Assembly: GCA_963920705.1 (NCBI GenBank)
Contig: OY987226.1
Location: 7,132,501-7,196,500, forward strand
DNA from: Odiellus spinosus
Lineage: Eukaryota; Arthropoda; Arachnida; Opiliones; Phalangiidae
Length of the DNA stretch: 64,000 bases
Direction of reading: 5' to 3'
The position numbers and the translations under genes are program-made. Under the pieces are notes generated by a model. The model did no database searches. It was not told where the DNA came from and saw nothing but the letters and a program-made list of their open reading frames with translations. This document shows, piece after piece, positions 10,850-20,658 of the stretch. How positions within the stretch are numbered: position 1 is the stretch's first letter; every line of letters starts with the position of its first letter.

Positions 10850-13800
10850 TTACAGTGTAGTTTTTGAAGATACGAAACTGACTTTAATTTCGCCGGAAAT
10901 TGTTTCGTATCGAAGATAAACGATTGCGCCGTACGCCTTTAAACTCGCGTCGCTAAAACAATGGAGTTGTTTTCCTTTGATATTTTGTTTATTTTCGTTA
11001 TAATAGCATCTTGGAATCTCCAAATTTTCCAAATTCTTAATTTCTTCACACCATTGTTCAAATTCTTGACTTAATTTCTCGGGTAGGGTTTCGTCCCAGC
11101 CCAGTCCCAACTCCCATAGTTTTTGAAATATAAACTTGGCCCGGACTACAAATGCAGAAAGTATTCCGACCGGGTCAAATATTTGTGCCACTGTACTGAG
11201 CACAAACCTCTTTGTGTTTTGATTTGTTTGAACAATTGTGATTAATTTGTCCAGGTCAATGGACAAGGTGTCGTTGCCGGGATTCCATTTTAATCCCAAT
11301 ATTTTCTGTGGCGTAGGTTCTTTTACTCCTATGAATTTTAAGCTCGCCTCAGGATTGGCAGATTCCTGAGCCCATTTATTTCTTAATTTTTCGTCGTTGG
11401 TCTGCCATTTTCGAAGCTCCATATTGGCTTCTTTCAAAACGAGAGACACCTTCTCGGACAGGTTGAATGCCCCCTCGAAGTCGTCTTCTCCGCTTACTAA
11501 ATCGTCCACGTACAGATTTTCGTTTAAAACCTTGAAAACTTCTGGGTCTTTATTTTTGTACTGTTCTATGTGTGTTTTTATGGTCGCGGCGAGTAGAAAG
11601 GGGCTTGCTGTCACCCCGAAAGGCACGCGCGCCATTCTGAGTACTTGATACTCGCCCGGATTTATTTTTCCATTATTATCTTCTTTTGTAAATAGAAATC
11701 TGACTGAGTTTCTTTCGCTCGATTCCAGCGCCACTTGAAGGAAAGCCTTCGGAATGTCACCTGTTATCGCTACTGTATGCTTCCGCCAATTTAAAATCAA
11801 ACGGAGTAGGTCCGGATTAAGATTTGGACCAGACGCCATGCAATCGTTAAGGGAGGGGGCTCCGTTTACGTGCGATGAAGCGTCAAATACCACCCTTAAC
11901 TTGGTAGTGGTGCTGGACTCTCTTTTTACCGGCTGGTGTGGGAGATAATAAGTCCCGGCTGGCTTGATATCTGGCCTTTCTACTTTCTCCGCGATTCCTT
12001 GCTGGATTTGTTCTTCAATTATATTTTTGTAATCTTGATACAAATTCGGATCTCTCTCGAATCGTCTAATTAGGCCGTCCATTCTTTTAGAAGCGACCGT
12101 CAGGTTATCAGGCAAACTGTCCTTGTTGACGTTCCAGGGAAAAGTTACGCTGTAACGCCCGTCCTCTCTCTTAATCTCCCTTTTAAATTTTTGTAATGTT
12201 TCGATAGCCGAGGGATCTTCATCCTGAGATTCATTCGTTCCCGAAGTTTCTAGTTTCCAAAAGGATTGCAGGGTTTTCGATATTGTATTTTCATCGATAC
12301 TAGTTGTCATTACGGTGACCGCGTAGGTTCCGACCGCTACCCGGCCAATTTCTGCCGGGCCTTGAATAACCCATCCTAGGGTTGTCTCTACTGCCACCAG
12401 TCTCGGGGAAAATCTCTCTATGCGCCCCGTCGCGAATTCCCAGTAAACGTCGCCTCCGATCAGAATTCCCGCGCTTGTTTTTAAAGGGGAATCCTCACTG
12501 GCTTTATCCGCTATTTGCATTCCTCTGTTTGCCAATTTTTTCTTTATATTTTGGCATCCTACCGCGGTTACCGCTTCGCAAATGTACGGCACCTCTACGG
12601 CAATGATTTCGACTACCTCTCCTTTCTTTTCTGTATTTTCTAGGGAGATCCTTACTAATTTTCTGATTTGTTCTCTTGTTTCTGGCTCCGAGAAAATACT
12701 TAGCTCTACGGAGCATTCCCCTACGATCGGCAGGTTTAGTCTTTTTGAAATTTCTTCTTTTATGAAAGAGGCTTGACTACCTGGATCCAGGAGACAGCGT
12801 ACCTCTTCTTTCGTCCCATTTTCGGGATTTTTCGCTAGCGCGTGAGCCGTCTGCAGAAGGACCGTTTTCTCACACGTTACTAAATTTGCTCCTATTTTAA
12901 TTGCTGCGCCGGAACTTCCGCTCGCGCCTGAATTAATCGACCCTTTGGGTTTATTTACTTCGTTTCTATCACAAATCGCCACGTTGTGCTTCTTGCCGCA
13001 CATCCGACACGAATTATACGGAGAGGGGCAGTTAATTGATTCGTGGCCAAATCGTGTGCAAATGCAACACCTGTTTGCATCAGTTATCATTTTCTTTTTG
13101 CTTTCTAGCGTGTGATTTGTGCAATATGATGTAGCGTGATTTTCACTTTTGCAAAAAATACAAAATAAGTTTCTCATTCTGGCCGACGTTTGGAAAACTG
13201 CCGCACTTCCGTTTTGGAATCTTGGTTTGTTATTTTGCGGCCTTGGTTTATTTTGGTAATTGTTAAAATTACCGTAATTTCTCGTATTACTTTGATTATT
13301 GTAATTATTTTGATTATTATGATTATTTTGCGAACCGCTGATTTCGCCAAGCAAATCACACGTGACCCTACTTTCAACTTCCCTTTTTAGATATTCAACT
13401 AAGGCGTTTAGATCCCATTCAGCCGCCGTACCGCGCTCTTTTGCATATTGCAATCTTATATCTCTGGGAAGACAACCCAGTAATTTTGGGCAAAGAAATG
13501 TGCCATTTACTGCGGTGTCTACCCCGAGAGACCTTAAACTACGTATATTTATTTCACATGCGTCATACAATTTTTTCAGAGCATTTAAATCGTTAGAGCT
13601 ACGAACAGGCTCTAAATCTAATAACCTTTTCATATGGGTATGAGCAACTAAATCATCCCTGCCAAATTTTTCTTTTAACATTTTACAAGCCTCATCATAA
13701 TTATTATCTGACGGTTTCATACCGGCTAAAACCTTAAGTGCGTCTTTTTCTAAATATGATTTTAGATAAGAAAATTTCTGTACCTTCGTCAATGATGTTT

Positions 13801-14425
13801 TGGAGTCCACGATATTTTCAAATTGGCTCCAGAAGCCTGTGAACTCTGTGACATCTCCGTCGAATTTGCTAATGACTAGCGGTGGTAATTTTGATTGTTG
13901 TGAAGTTTTTAAAAGGTTCATAAAGTCTGTCATCGATGGCACAGTTTGATTCTGCAGTCCACTAGGCGATGTTGAATTTGAACAGGCTGAAGAAACTGAT
14001 GAACCACTCGATCCTGGCAAAGATCCCACGTTGAGTCCCGCCTTCTTTAATTTTCTTTTAATTTGAATTCTGGTGTTAATTATTTCGTTTCTATATTTTT
14101 CTTGTGACTCCCCTTCGATTTTGAGGATAGCGTCGTCGTCTGGACATAGGTCCAAAATCTGCAAGTCCAGATCTGACAAATTCTTTTCTTTTAAGGTCAA
14201 AATCTCTAATTGATCCTCTATACTTTCCTCGTCTATCGGATCAGCGTTGATTAATGTGTTTAGGATATTAATCGTAGCGGTCGTGCTACTTCTTATCGGT
14301 CTTCTTACGTTTTTTAATTTCTTTAAGTCCGCCGCATTTTTAATTGCTGCCGCGACTTCCGCCGGCGTTGGTGGCGGTACCGGTGGCATCGCGTTGGGAT
14401 CCTGTAATCCTGAACCAGGCATCAT
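10850..14425 (-). CDS. gag-pol: BEL/Pao gag-pol polyprotein, upstream fragment (interrupted)
   Basis: A 1,191-codon open frame starting at an ATG 86 bp inside the 5' LTR. Domains in order are: a gag region of DUF1759 type from about residue 182 (SKFDGD, FWSQFE); three zinc knuckles at about 420-490 (two C-x2-C-x4-H-x4-C and one with x3); an aspartic protease near 545 with DPGSQ, where many family members have DSGSQ; reverse transcriptase from about 838 (VVFDAS) with the YVDD active site near 971; a Pao-type region; and the start of RNase H near 1153 (FSDAS). The frame stops three codons into the nested element. The second half lies at 5210-7167. Apart from that insertion I see no stop or frameshift. 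Confidence 0.92.
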   Translation of the reverse strand: MMPGSGLQDPNAMPPVPPPTPAEVAAAIKNAADLKKLKNVRRPIRSSTTATINILNTLINADPIDEESIEDQLEILTLKEKNLSDLDLQILDLCPDDDAILKIEGESQEKYRNEIINTRIQIKRKLKKAGLNVGSLPGSSGSSVSSACSNSTSPSGLQNQTVPSMTDFMNLLKTSQQSKLPPLVISKFDGDVTEFTGFWSQFENIVDSKTSLTKVQKFSYLKSYLEKDALKVLAGMKPSDNNYDEACKMLKEKFGRDDLVAHTHMKRLLDLEPVRSSNDLNALKKLYDACEINIRSLRSLGVDTAVNGTFLCPKLLGCLPRDIRLQYAKERGTAAEWDLNALVEYLKREVESRVTCDLLGEISGSQNNHNNQNNYNNQSNTRNYGNFNNYQNKPRPQNNKPRFQNGSAAVFQTSARMRNLFCIFCKSENHATSYCTNHTLESKKKMITDANRCCICTRFGHESINCPSPYNSCRMCGKKHNVAICDRNEVNKPKGSINSGASGSSGAAIKIGANLVTCEKTVLLQTAHALAKNPENGTKEEVRCLLDPGSQASFIKEEISKRLNLPIVGECSVELSIFSEPETREQIRKLVRISLENTEKKGEVVEIIAVEVPYICEAVTAVGCQNIKKKLANRGMQIADKASEDSPLKTSAGILIGGDVYWEFATGRIERFSPRLVAVETTLGWVIQGPAEIGRVAVGTYAVTVMTTSIDENTISKTLQSFWKLETSGTNESQDEDPSAIETLQKFKREIKREDGRYSVTFPWNVNKDSLPDNLTVASKRMDGLIRRFERDPNLYQDYKNIIEEQIQQGIAEKVERPDIKPAGTYYLPHQPVKRESSTTTKLRVVFDASSHVNGAPSLNDCMASGPNLNPDLLRLILNWRKHTVAITGDIPKAFLQVALESSERNSVRFLFTKEDNNGKINPGEYQVLRMARVPFGVTASPFLLAATIKTHIEQYKNKDPEVFKVLNENLYVDDLVSGEDDFEGAFNLSEKVSLVLKEANMELRKWQTNDEKLRNKWAQESANPEASLKFIGVKEPTPQKILGLKWNPGNDTLSIDLDKLITIVQTNQNTKRFVLSTVAQIFDPVGILSAFVVRAKFIFQKLWELGLGWDETLPEKLSQEFEQWCEEIKNLENLEIPRCYYNENKQNIKGKQLHCFSDASLKAYGAIVYLRYETISGEIKVSFVSSKTTL

Positions 14426-14491
14426 AGTTCTGAAGTTTTATTTATATATTTTTTTTTTGTTTGTTTGGTTCGTTATATTATTAAATATTTT

Positions 14492-14510
14492 CCCGGGTTT
14501 CCGAGCACCA
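14492..14510 (-). other. primer binding site of the BEL/Pao element
   Basis: Read on the minus strand, TGGTGCTCGGAAACCCGGG starts directly after the 5' LTR. It is complementary to a tRNA 3' end ending in CCA. I did not assign which tRNA. Confidence 0.75.
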
Positions 14511-15174
14511 TGTGGAAATTCCTTATATTTTTTTTTTTGTCCTTTAAATTTTAACTAACCGAAATTTTTACTTTCTTTTTAATTACTCTTGGGAGAGCTA
14601 CTTCTTCTTGATAAACCGACTGAAAAAATCTATCAAGTTTTACTTATATTTTGTTTTAAAATTATAACTTTATATCGAGGATATTGGTCGACCTAAAGCA
14701 ATGTCCGAGGAATTTAGTCGAGACACTATATTTTATTTTACTTTTTTTTTATTTTTTGTTGAGAGCGAACTCTTCTCGTGGCGAGTAAGGAGCGATCTGA
14801 GTCTTTCTTTTTCTCAAATTTTTGACATACAAAACTTTCAAAAATCCTTTTTTTTTTTTTACATATATATATATATATATAGGGGCATGAAACGAGAGCT
14901 CGCTGAGGCTTCACCCCCTCTGACCATTTTCGGTGAAGCCCCCTCTCTTAACATTCCTAGAGAGGGGGTTTAACCAGGTAAAAGGGTACCAGTTTGAATG
15001 GATCTTAGGCGCCAGCGATCTCTCTCACGCGACAAAAGGCCCAAACCAACAATGTGGTTTTACGTTTTCCAATTTATTTTTATTTTCAGGGTTACATTAT
15101 TTTTTTTAAAGGTGTACTGTTACTAATTTAATTATTTTAGATTTTATTTTCAAATTTTACTCATAGTTTTCACA
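14511..15174 (-). repeat. 5' LTR of the BEL/Pao element (664 bp)
   Basis: Starts TGTGGAAATTCC and ends TTTTCACA on the plus strand. It is followed by the second gtaat at 15175-15179. See the partner LTR at 4474-5136. Confidence 0.92.
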
Positions 15175-15194
15175 GTAATCATTAAGTAAATACC

Positions 15195-15440
15195 ACCACT
15201 CTTCTATTTGATTTGGACGCCACGTAACAAAGATTGTTTTTAAGAAATATTAAAGTATAATAGACACGCGACCTGAGTCGATTCGGGCCTCGTCAAAATA
15301 TCAGGCCAAACTCGCGAAATTAAGAATTTAATCTTTTGAAATTTCGTGACGTCGGTTTTACTTTTTATTACAAAGAAATCAACCTCGCCAATGAGGAGAA
15401 AATCGAATTTGCTCCAAAATTATCCAGGTTGCGTGTCTAC
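15195..15440. repeat. dispersed repeat G, copy 1
   Basis: Shared with 16870-17040 and 21190-21450, and in inverted orientation near 44775-44975. Common landmarks are acgtaacaaagat, the tcgggcctcgtcaaa block, gacgtcggttttactttt and tttgctccaaaattatc. I see no coding capacity. Confidence 0.7.
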
Positions 15441-15441
15441 T

Positions 15442-15485
15442 AATGTTTTTCTATTACGTTTCTAAAGACGTAATAGAAAAACATT
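15442..15485. repeat. 18-bp inverted repeat hairpin
   Basis: AATGTTTTTCTATTACGT is followed after 8 bp by its exact reverse complement. A near copy stands at about 17052-17097, where one arm base has changed. It is part of the duplicated upstream block of the RNA genes. Confidence 0.85.
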
Positions 15486-15863
15486 ATTTCGTGTCAATTT
15501 TCCTTTAATATCCCAAAGCAATAAACGTCGTAAATTTATGTTTGGCTAGTTACCCGATCAACTCTCGCGTTATACTTTGAATATATTGGAAATTATCCCT
15601 TACTAGAAAAGTAATTGTGGGTAAACTAAGACCATTATATACAGTTTAAAAGGCAAGCGAGCAGTGTTTTGATACAAAACGTTCAGATTGTTCAAACCAC
15701 AAAGAAAACAAGATGGTTCGAGATGGTCTCGCTGCCTTTCTAGATGTTTAGAACTTTCTAAATTAAAAAAACAACTTTGCAGTATAGAGAAAATGGTTTT
15801 TTAAAATAAATAAATTATAAATAGCAAAAATCATTAGGCCTACATCATTTCAATTTTAAAATT

Positions 15864-16263
15864 AAAAAAGATTATGGTTCCGCATCGCATGATCACTGCC
15901 ACTCGCTTACTCCGCTACTCATCAGGCGCCACCTCCCACACTTCCATTTCGAGATTCATCTCCGACCTCTCCAATCCCTGGATAAATACCCTGATAGCGA
16001 TATATTTTAATCCTGATAACGACCTCCATATTGAGGAATATACTTTAATCCTGATAGAGACCTCCAACCTCGAGGAACATATTGTGCGATTAATCAGGTT
16101 AATCTCTAAACTTTCATGTTTCGTGTGTCGGCCATCAGAGACAACGATGTTGCGGATCAGACAACGTGAAGCTTGTGGACTTACGTGACCTTAACTAGCA
16201 TTTGCGGTTCCATAATCTAGCTCCTCAGAAGTGAGGTTACAGGAGTGCGCCACCACTCCCAGC
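15864..16263 (-). ncRNA. SRP (7SL)-like RNA, copy 2
   Basis: About 400 nt, from GCTGGGAGTGGTGGCGCACT to a TTTTTT run. It has the same Alu-domain-like order as copy 1: hairpin GGAGTG/CACTCC, TGTAA, hairpin CCTC/GAGG. Helix 5 pairs GATTATGG-AA-CCGCA with TGCGG-AA-CCATAATC perfectly. The interior holds three imperfect units of about 37 bp, each with a GAGG..CCTC hairpin, in the place where copy 4 has its minisatellite. A 104-codon open frame on the plus strand overlaps it and is probably fortuitous. Confidence 0.5.
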
Positions 16264-16287
16264 TGAAGTACTGTGTATATTTCAGCC

Positions 16288-16317
16288 TTTTATAATTTAC
16301 CACGAGGTTGACAAAAA
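16288..16317 (-). promoter_or_regulatory. TATA box and conserved upstream block of RNA copy 2
   Basis: On the minus strand TTTTTGTCAACCTCGTGG is followed by TTATAAAAGG. The RNA start GCTGGG lies 31 bp after the first base of TATAAAA. This spacing is expected of a pol III PSE/TATA promoter. Confidence 0.45.
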
Positions 16318-17404
16318 TTATATCGGGTGATCTCATTGTCTGTCTACATGATAACACTAAATATATATTTTTTAATTACAGAATCATAACAGAATAAAAT
16401 TACAGAATAAACATAATAAATTATGTTTGTTCTCTGGTTCAGGTAATAAAGTATTAATAGGTCTAATTATTTCTTCCGACCGAGTAAAATTTCAGAATGT
16501 GTTAACTAATAAATACAATTATAAATAAAGGGTGGTTTTTCTTTTGTATTACTTTAAAATCACCAAACCTTTCTTACGCTCACGTCAAAATCTGATATAT
16601 TTTAACATACATAAATATTACAATTGTAATGTCCATAAAGCCCATTATTTAAAAATCTACCAGCAACAGAGAAGGCCCTAAATCATTTAGAAACATACCT
16701 AATAAAACATAACTAATAAAAATGTTTAAGGGGGTAATTTTGGTTCTAAAAGACACAGTTATATTCGGTTACAACACTGAAAACTATATATGGGTCAATC
16801 CATATCGGAGAGAAAAAGCTTTGTAAACATTTAGTAAATACAACCAACCTTCTATTTAATTTGGACGGCACGTAACAAAGATGGTTTTTTAAGAAATTTT
16901 AAAGTATAATAAGTCGATTCGGGCCTCGTCAAAATATCAGACCAAACTAGCGAATTTAAGAATTTAATCTTTTGAAATTTCGTGACGTCGGTTTTACTTT
17001 TTATTTCAAAGAAAATCTAATTTGCTCCAAAATTATCCAGGTTCCGTGTCTACTAATGTTTTTCTATTAGGTTTTTAAAAACGTAATAGAAAAACATTAT
17101 TTCGTGTCAATTTTCCTTTAATATCCCAAAGCAATAAACGTCGTAAATTTAGGTTTGGCTAGTTACCCGATCAACTGTTGCGTTACTTTGAATATATTGG
17201 AAATTATCCTTCACTAGAAAAGTAATTGTGGGTAAACTATAAGACCAACTTATACAGTTCTTCGTTTTCAGTGTTTTGATACAAAACGTTCAGTTTGTTC
17301 AAACCACAAAGAAAACGAGATGGTTCGAGATGGTCCGCTGCCTTTCTAGATGTTAAGAACTTTCTAAATTAGTATAGAGAAAATGGTTTTTAAAATCGCA
17401 AACC
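16318..17404. repeat. duplicated flank between RNA copies 2 and 3
   Basis: The part at 16375-16830 matches 20650-21000 and, in part, 22380-22560 (landmarks caggtaataaagtattaatagg, caattgtaatgtccataaa). The part at 16840-17400 repeats 15180-15850, including repeat G and the 18-bp hairpin. No gene is seen. Confidence 0.65.
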
Positions 17405-17882
17405 AAAAAGATTATGGTTCCGCATCGCATGACCACTGCCACTCGCTTGCTCCGCTACTCATCAAGCGCCACCTCCCACACTTCCATTTCGAGATTCATC
17501 TACTTCTCCAATCTTTAACCCTGTTAAAGGACCTCTATTAAGAGGAATATACCTGAATTAACCCTGTAAACGATCCCAACCTTGAGGAACACACCTCAAC
17601 CCTGTAAACCTCAGCCTGGAGGTATATACTTCAATCCTGAATATACTTCAATCCTGTATACGATCCCAACCTGTAAACGACCTCATCCTTGAGGAACATA
17701 TTGCGCGATTAATCAGGTTAATCTCTCAACTTTCATGTTTCGTGTGTCGGCCATCAGAGACAACGGCGTTGCGGATCGGACAACGTGAAGCTCGTGGACT
17801 TACGTGACCTTAACTAGCATTTGCGGTTCCATAATCTAGCTCCTCAGAAGCGAGGTTACAGGAGAGCGCCACCACTCCCAGC
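17405..17882 (-). ncRNA. SRP (7SL)-like RNA, copy 3
   Basis: About 478 nt, with the same 5' Alu-like fold, helix-5 pairing and terminal TTTTT as copies 1 and 2. One change (GCGCTCTCC for GCGCACTCC) weakens the first hairpin. The middle contains about five irregular units built on the motif aaccctgtaaacgacctc...gaggaacata, so its length differs from the other copies. Confidence 0.45.
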
Positions 17883-17906
17883 TGAAGTAACGTGTATATT
17901 TCAGCA

Positions 17907-17936
17907 TTTTATAATTTCCCACGAGGTTGACAAAAA
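17907..17936 (-). promoter_or_regulatory. TATA box and conserved upstream block of RNA copy 3
   Basis: TTTTTGTCAACCTCGTGG and TTATAAAA occur at the same positions relative to the RNA start as in copy 2. Confidence 0.42.
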
Positions 17937-17978
17937 TTTTATCGGGTGGTCTCATTGTCTGTCTGCATGATAACATTA

Positions 17979-18002
17979 GGATAAACACGTTCGTGTTTAT
18001 CC
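17979..18002. repeat. 24-bp palindrome
   Basis: GGATAAACACG is followed by TT and then its exact reverse complement. It lies just upstream of RNA copy 3, between its promoter and the CGT run. Confidence 0.85.
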
Positions 18003-18077
18003 CTTTATCTGAACTCGAATTTCATCAGAAACCGTAATGTCTTTTCCAATGGACCCGCGGCGCTTGATAACTGAAAG

Positions 18078-18101
18078 CGTCGTCGTCGTCGTCGTCGTCG
18101 T
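18078..18101. repeat. (CGT)8 microsatellite
   Basis: Eight perfect CGT units. The 63-codon minus-strand frame across it is not otherwise supported. Confidence 0.9.
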
Positions 18102-18246
18102 TTCCCTCTTCCCACCGTCCACTGAATTCGAATTAATACAGACAAAGGTACTTTTGAAAAAATTTGATAAGACTTCGATCAGGTACAAGAGTATCTCTAG
18201 TTAAACACAGATTTCAATAATGAAATGTTGATTAAGTATACGAAGT

Positions 18247-18650
18247 AATAGAAAGTAAGGTACCTGAATGGGTTACAAAAGGGTGAAATCTTAAGCTTAG
18301 CCGAGCTTTACTAATTGCTTCAAAATGAATAAACAAAAATTTTATTTCTTAAACAGTAGAATGATAAGGAATATCCATCGAATTCGAGTTAATAGAAAGT
18401 AAGGCGCCTGAATGGGTTACAAAAGGGTGAAATCATAAGCTTAGCCGAGCTTTATTAATTGCTTCAAAATGGTAAACAAAATTTTATTTCTTAAACAGTA
18501 GAATGATAATGAATATCCATCGAATTCGAGTTAATAGAGAGACAGATGCCTGTATGGATGACGAAAAGGGTAAAACATATAACTAGCCGAGCTTTATTAA
18601 TTGGCTTTAAATTGATAAACAAAAATTGATTTTATTAAACAGTTGATAAG
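18247..18650. repeat. 142-144-bp tandem repeat, 3 copies
   Basis: Units start at 18247, 18391 and 18533 with aatagaaagt or aatagagaga. Each carries ggttacaaaagggtgaaat or its decayed form, then tagccgagcttta. Copies 1 and 2 are nearly identical and the third is diverged. A fragment of another copy lies near 18123 (gaattcgaattaatacagac). Confidence 0.88.
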
Positions 18651-19539
18651 TTTTTTTAATGGCATTTTTTATCGTTAACGGAAAATTGCATTTATTGGGT
18701 TCTTTTACTAGGGTAGCCCTCTTCAGCCGTCTAATTTTGACTATTATGTCATATCATGAGTATCCCATTATATTAACCCTAATTCACCGTAATTAAAAAG
18801 TTGGAATGATTTTCTTATCATTTGATTTTTTAACTTTAATAATATATCTCTTCTCGGCCTATATAAACGAGATTTGCATATTCAGTACTCACAGATGCAC
18901 TGTACCAATGCGTGGTTTACGTTAGCGTTTGTGCAATGGTGACGTCTTCGATTGTTTAGGCAATCGTTTCTCACCTATATTTCGGTGATAAGAGACTCAT
19001 TTCTCACGATCTTTTAGGTAGAGTACTCGAATAAACCGAAGCGATTGAATGTAAATCGCCTTACCTAGAAATGTGGCCAATATAATATAGTAAGTCACTG
19101 TAAAAACATTTCACAATGAGAGTTCTAGGGATTAAATATCACTCGAGTTGGACTTCATATCCTGCCAAGTGCTCGATTACACATGAAATTTATAGTTTAA
19201 CGTTTTCAATCTCTACTTTATTTTTTAAAATACTTGAGTTTTGCGACTAGGATGTGCTTTAGATCCACATTACAACTACGTAATAACGTTGCTATTAAGT
19301 AGTTGGCCAATTATTGAAGTCTGTATCTAAAGCACGTCTAACTTAAGTATAATAAAAAATAAAGATTTAGAATGTTAAATAGGATGTACGAAACGGAAAT
19401 TGATGTCGGCGAGTTAAATAAACGGCCACATACTTCTGGTCTCCTGAATTATGTTCTCTTGCTTTAAAGAATTGTTTCGCTTTCCATGCTCTTTTTTTGT
19501 CGATGCGATTCAATATTATAAATTTAATCTCTAGCTCGG
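18651..19539. other. gene-free stretch
   Basis: Mixed-composition sequence with no supported frame. I see no tandem structure or clean terminal repeats here. Confidence 0.45.
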
Positions 19540-19985
19540 TCTAGCCCGTCCCTCTTGTAATATTTTAGGTAAGGCTAGGTTAGTTAATCCCTCGACCTCC
19601 CCCGTCCATCTGGTAATCTTTAAGGTGAGGTTAGGTTAGTTAATCCCTCTAATTAGCCAATCCCTCCAACTAGTTAATCCTTAGCTCGGGCTATTTGTAT
19701 TATTTTAGGTAAGGCTAGGTTAGGTTAGTTAATTCCTCGAATTAGCCCATCGTTCCAACTAGTTAATCCCTCGGGTTACCCATTCCATCAAGTAATCTTT
19801 AAGGTTAAATTATGTTAATTAAACCCTGGAAAAACCCATCCCTCCAACTAGGTAATCCCTATAACTCGGGCTAACCCGTTCCTCTTGTAGTATTTTAGGT
19901 AAGATTAGTTTAGGTTAGTTAATCAATTGAACTAGCCCATCCCTGTTTTAAGACTTAGGTAAGGTTAGGTTAGTTAATCTCTGCC
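19540..19985. repeat. degenerate tandem repeat with taggttag motifs
   Basis: Five or so irregular units of 70-100 bp share ttttaggtaaggctaggttag, ttaatccctc and ccatccctccaacta. The occasional taggttagg resembles the arthropod telomere motif TTAGG, but it is not in a perfect array. Confidence 0.7.
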
Positions 19986-20145
19986 TTTCGAGATTTGTAC
20001 CAGTGTCTCAATTACGAATAGATTGAAGCCTCAATTAAACGCTTTAATTTTTATTCAGCATTAGTAAGAATTAAGGTTCAATAAACCTATAAAGCAAAAT
20101 AGTGAAATGTGGAAAAGGTGTATATTTTTTGTGAAAAAAGGACAG

Positions 20146-20658
20146 AAATTATACAAAAAAGAGGTTGCTTCGCACCCTTAAAAAAACTCTTTATCTAACT
20201 CGAATCAAACCCGTGAAGGGACAGAAATTATTTGTTAGAGAAAGAGCAATTTCATATCTTTAAAATTATAGTTAGTAGGTTTAGTCTACTACTTCAAAGA
20301 TTTTATTACTATTATATATTTTCCAAAAAACGGATAAAGACGACCTAGTTAAACTTCCTCTCCCATTGATGTTAATTTTAAATTCTATCAGTATCACTAA
20401 TAAAATTAGCTAAAGATGGAGTTCCTTTAATGTATATGTATATTTATCATTAGTCCTAGGTAGTCTTTATCCGTTTTTTGGAAAATATATAATAGTAATA
20501 AAATCTTTGAAGTAGTAGACTAAACCTACTAACTTTAATTTTAAAGATATGAAATTGCTCTTTCTCTAACAAATAATTTCTGTCCCTTCACGGGTTTGAT
20601 TCGAGTTAGATAAAGAGTTTTTTTAAGGGTGCGAAGCAACCTCTTTTTTGTATAATTT
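20146..20658. mobile_element. foldback element with 203-bp arms
   Basis: The left arm 20146-20348 is the near-exact reverse complement of 20456-20658, with a 107-bp spacer. Only a few mismatches are visible (for example attatagtt against attaaagtt). The outer ends carry gcgaagcaacctcttttttg; a decayed copy of this end lies at 503-540. The 84-codon frame on the minus strand is part of the arm. Confidence 0.9.

Larger units (their letters stand above)
7170..10857. mobile_element. nested TA-flanked non-autonomous DNA element (3,688 bp)
   Basis: Inserted inside the retrotransposon's RNase H coding region. The ends are inverted copies of CACTGTAAAAAATRAAGG with one variable base, flanked by TA. 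The interior has no transposase frame. It consists of subterminal blocks rich in ggtattt/aaatacc, two 21-bp satellites, a tRNA-like fragment and an 87-bp repeat near the right end. TA duplication suits Tc1/mariner-like transposases, but the terminal sequence alone does not settle the superfamily. The open frame of 76 codons at 7521-7751 matches nothing I know. Confidence 0.8.
4474..15174 (-). mobile_element. BEL/Pao LTR retrotransposon with nested insertion
   Basis: Complete element read from 15174 down to 4474. It has two LTRs that begin TGT and end ACA, a 5-bp target duplication (gtaat), a primer binding site directly after the 5' LTR, and one long gag-pol frame. The domain order is gag, zinc knuckles, protease, RT, RNase H, integrase and a C-terminal DUF5641-like domain, which is the BEL/Pao order. 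The only break I find in the coding frame is the 3,688-bp nested element at 7170-10857. The near-identical LTRs point to recent insertion. The host sequence is a repeat whose empty relative is visible near 16803-16840. Confidence 0.93.

Noticed and set aside
17997..18188. 63-codon frame with a poly-threonine run
   Set aside because: Produced by the (CGT)8 microsatellite read on the minus strand.
19540..19985. Telomeric TTAGG repeats
   Set aside because: Only scattered taggttagg within longer irregular units; no perfect pentamer array.
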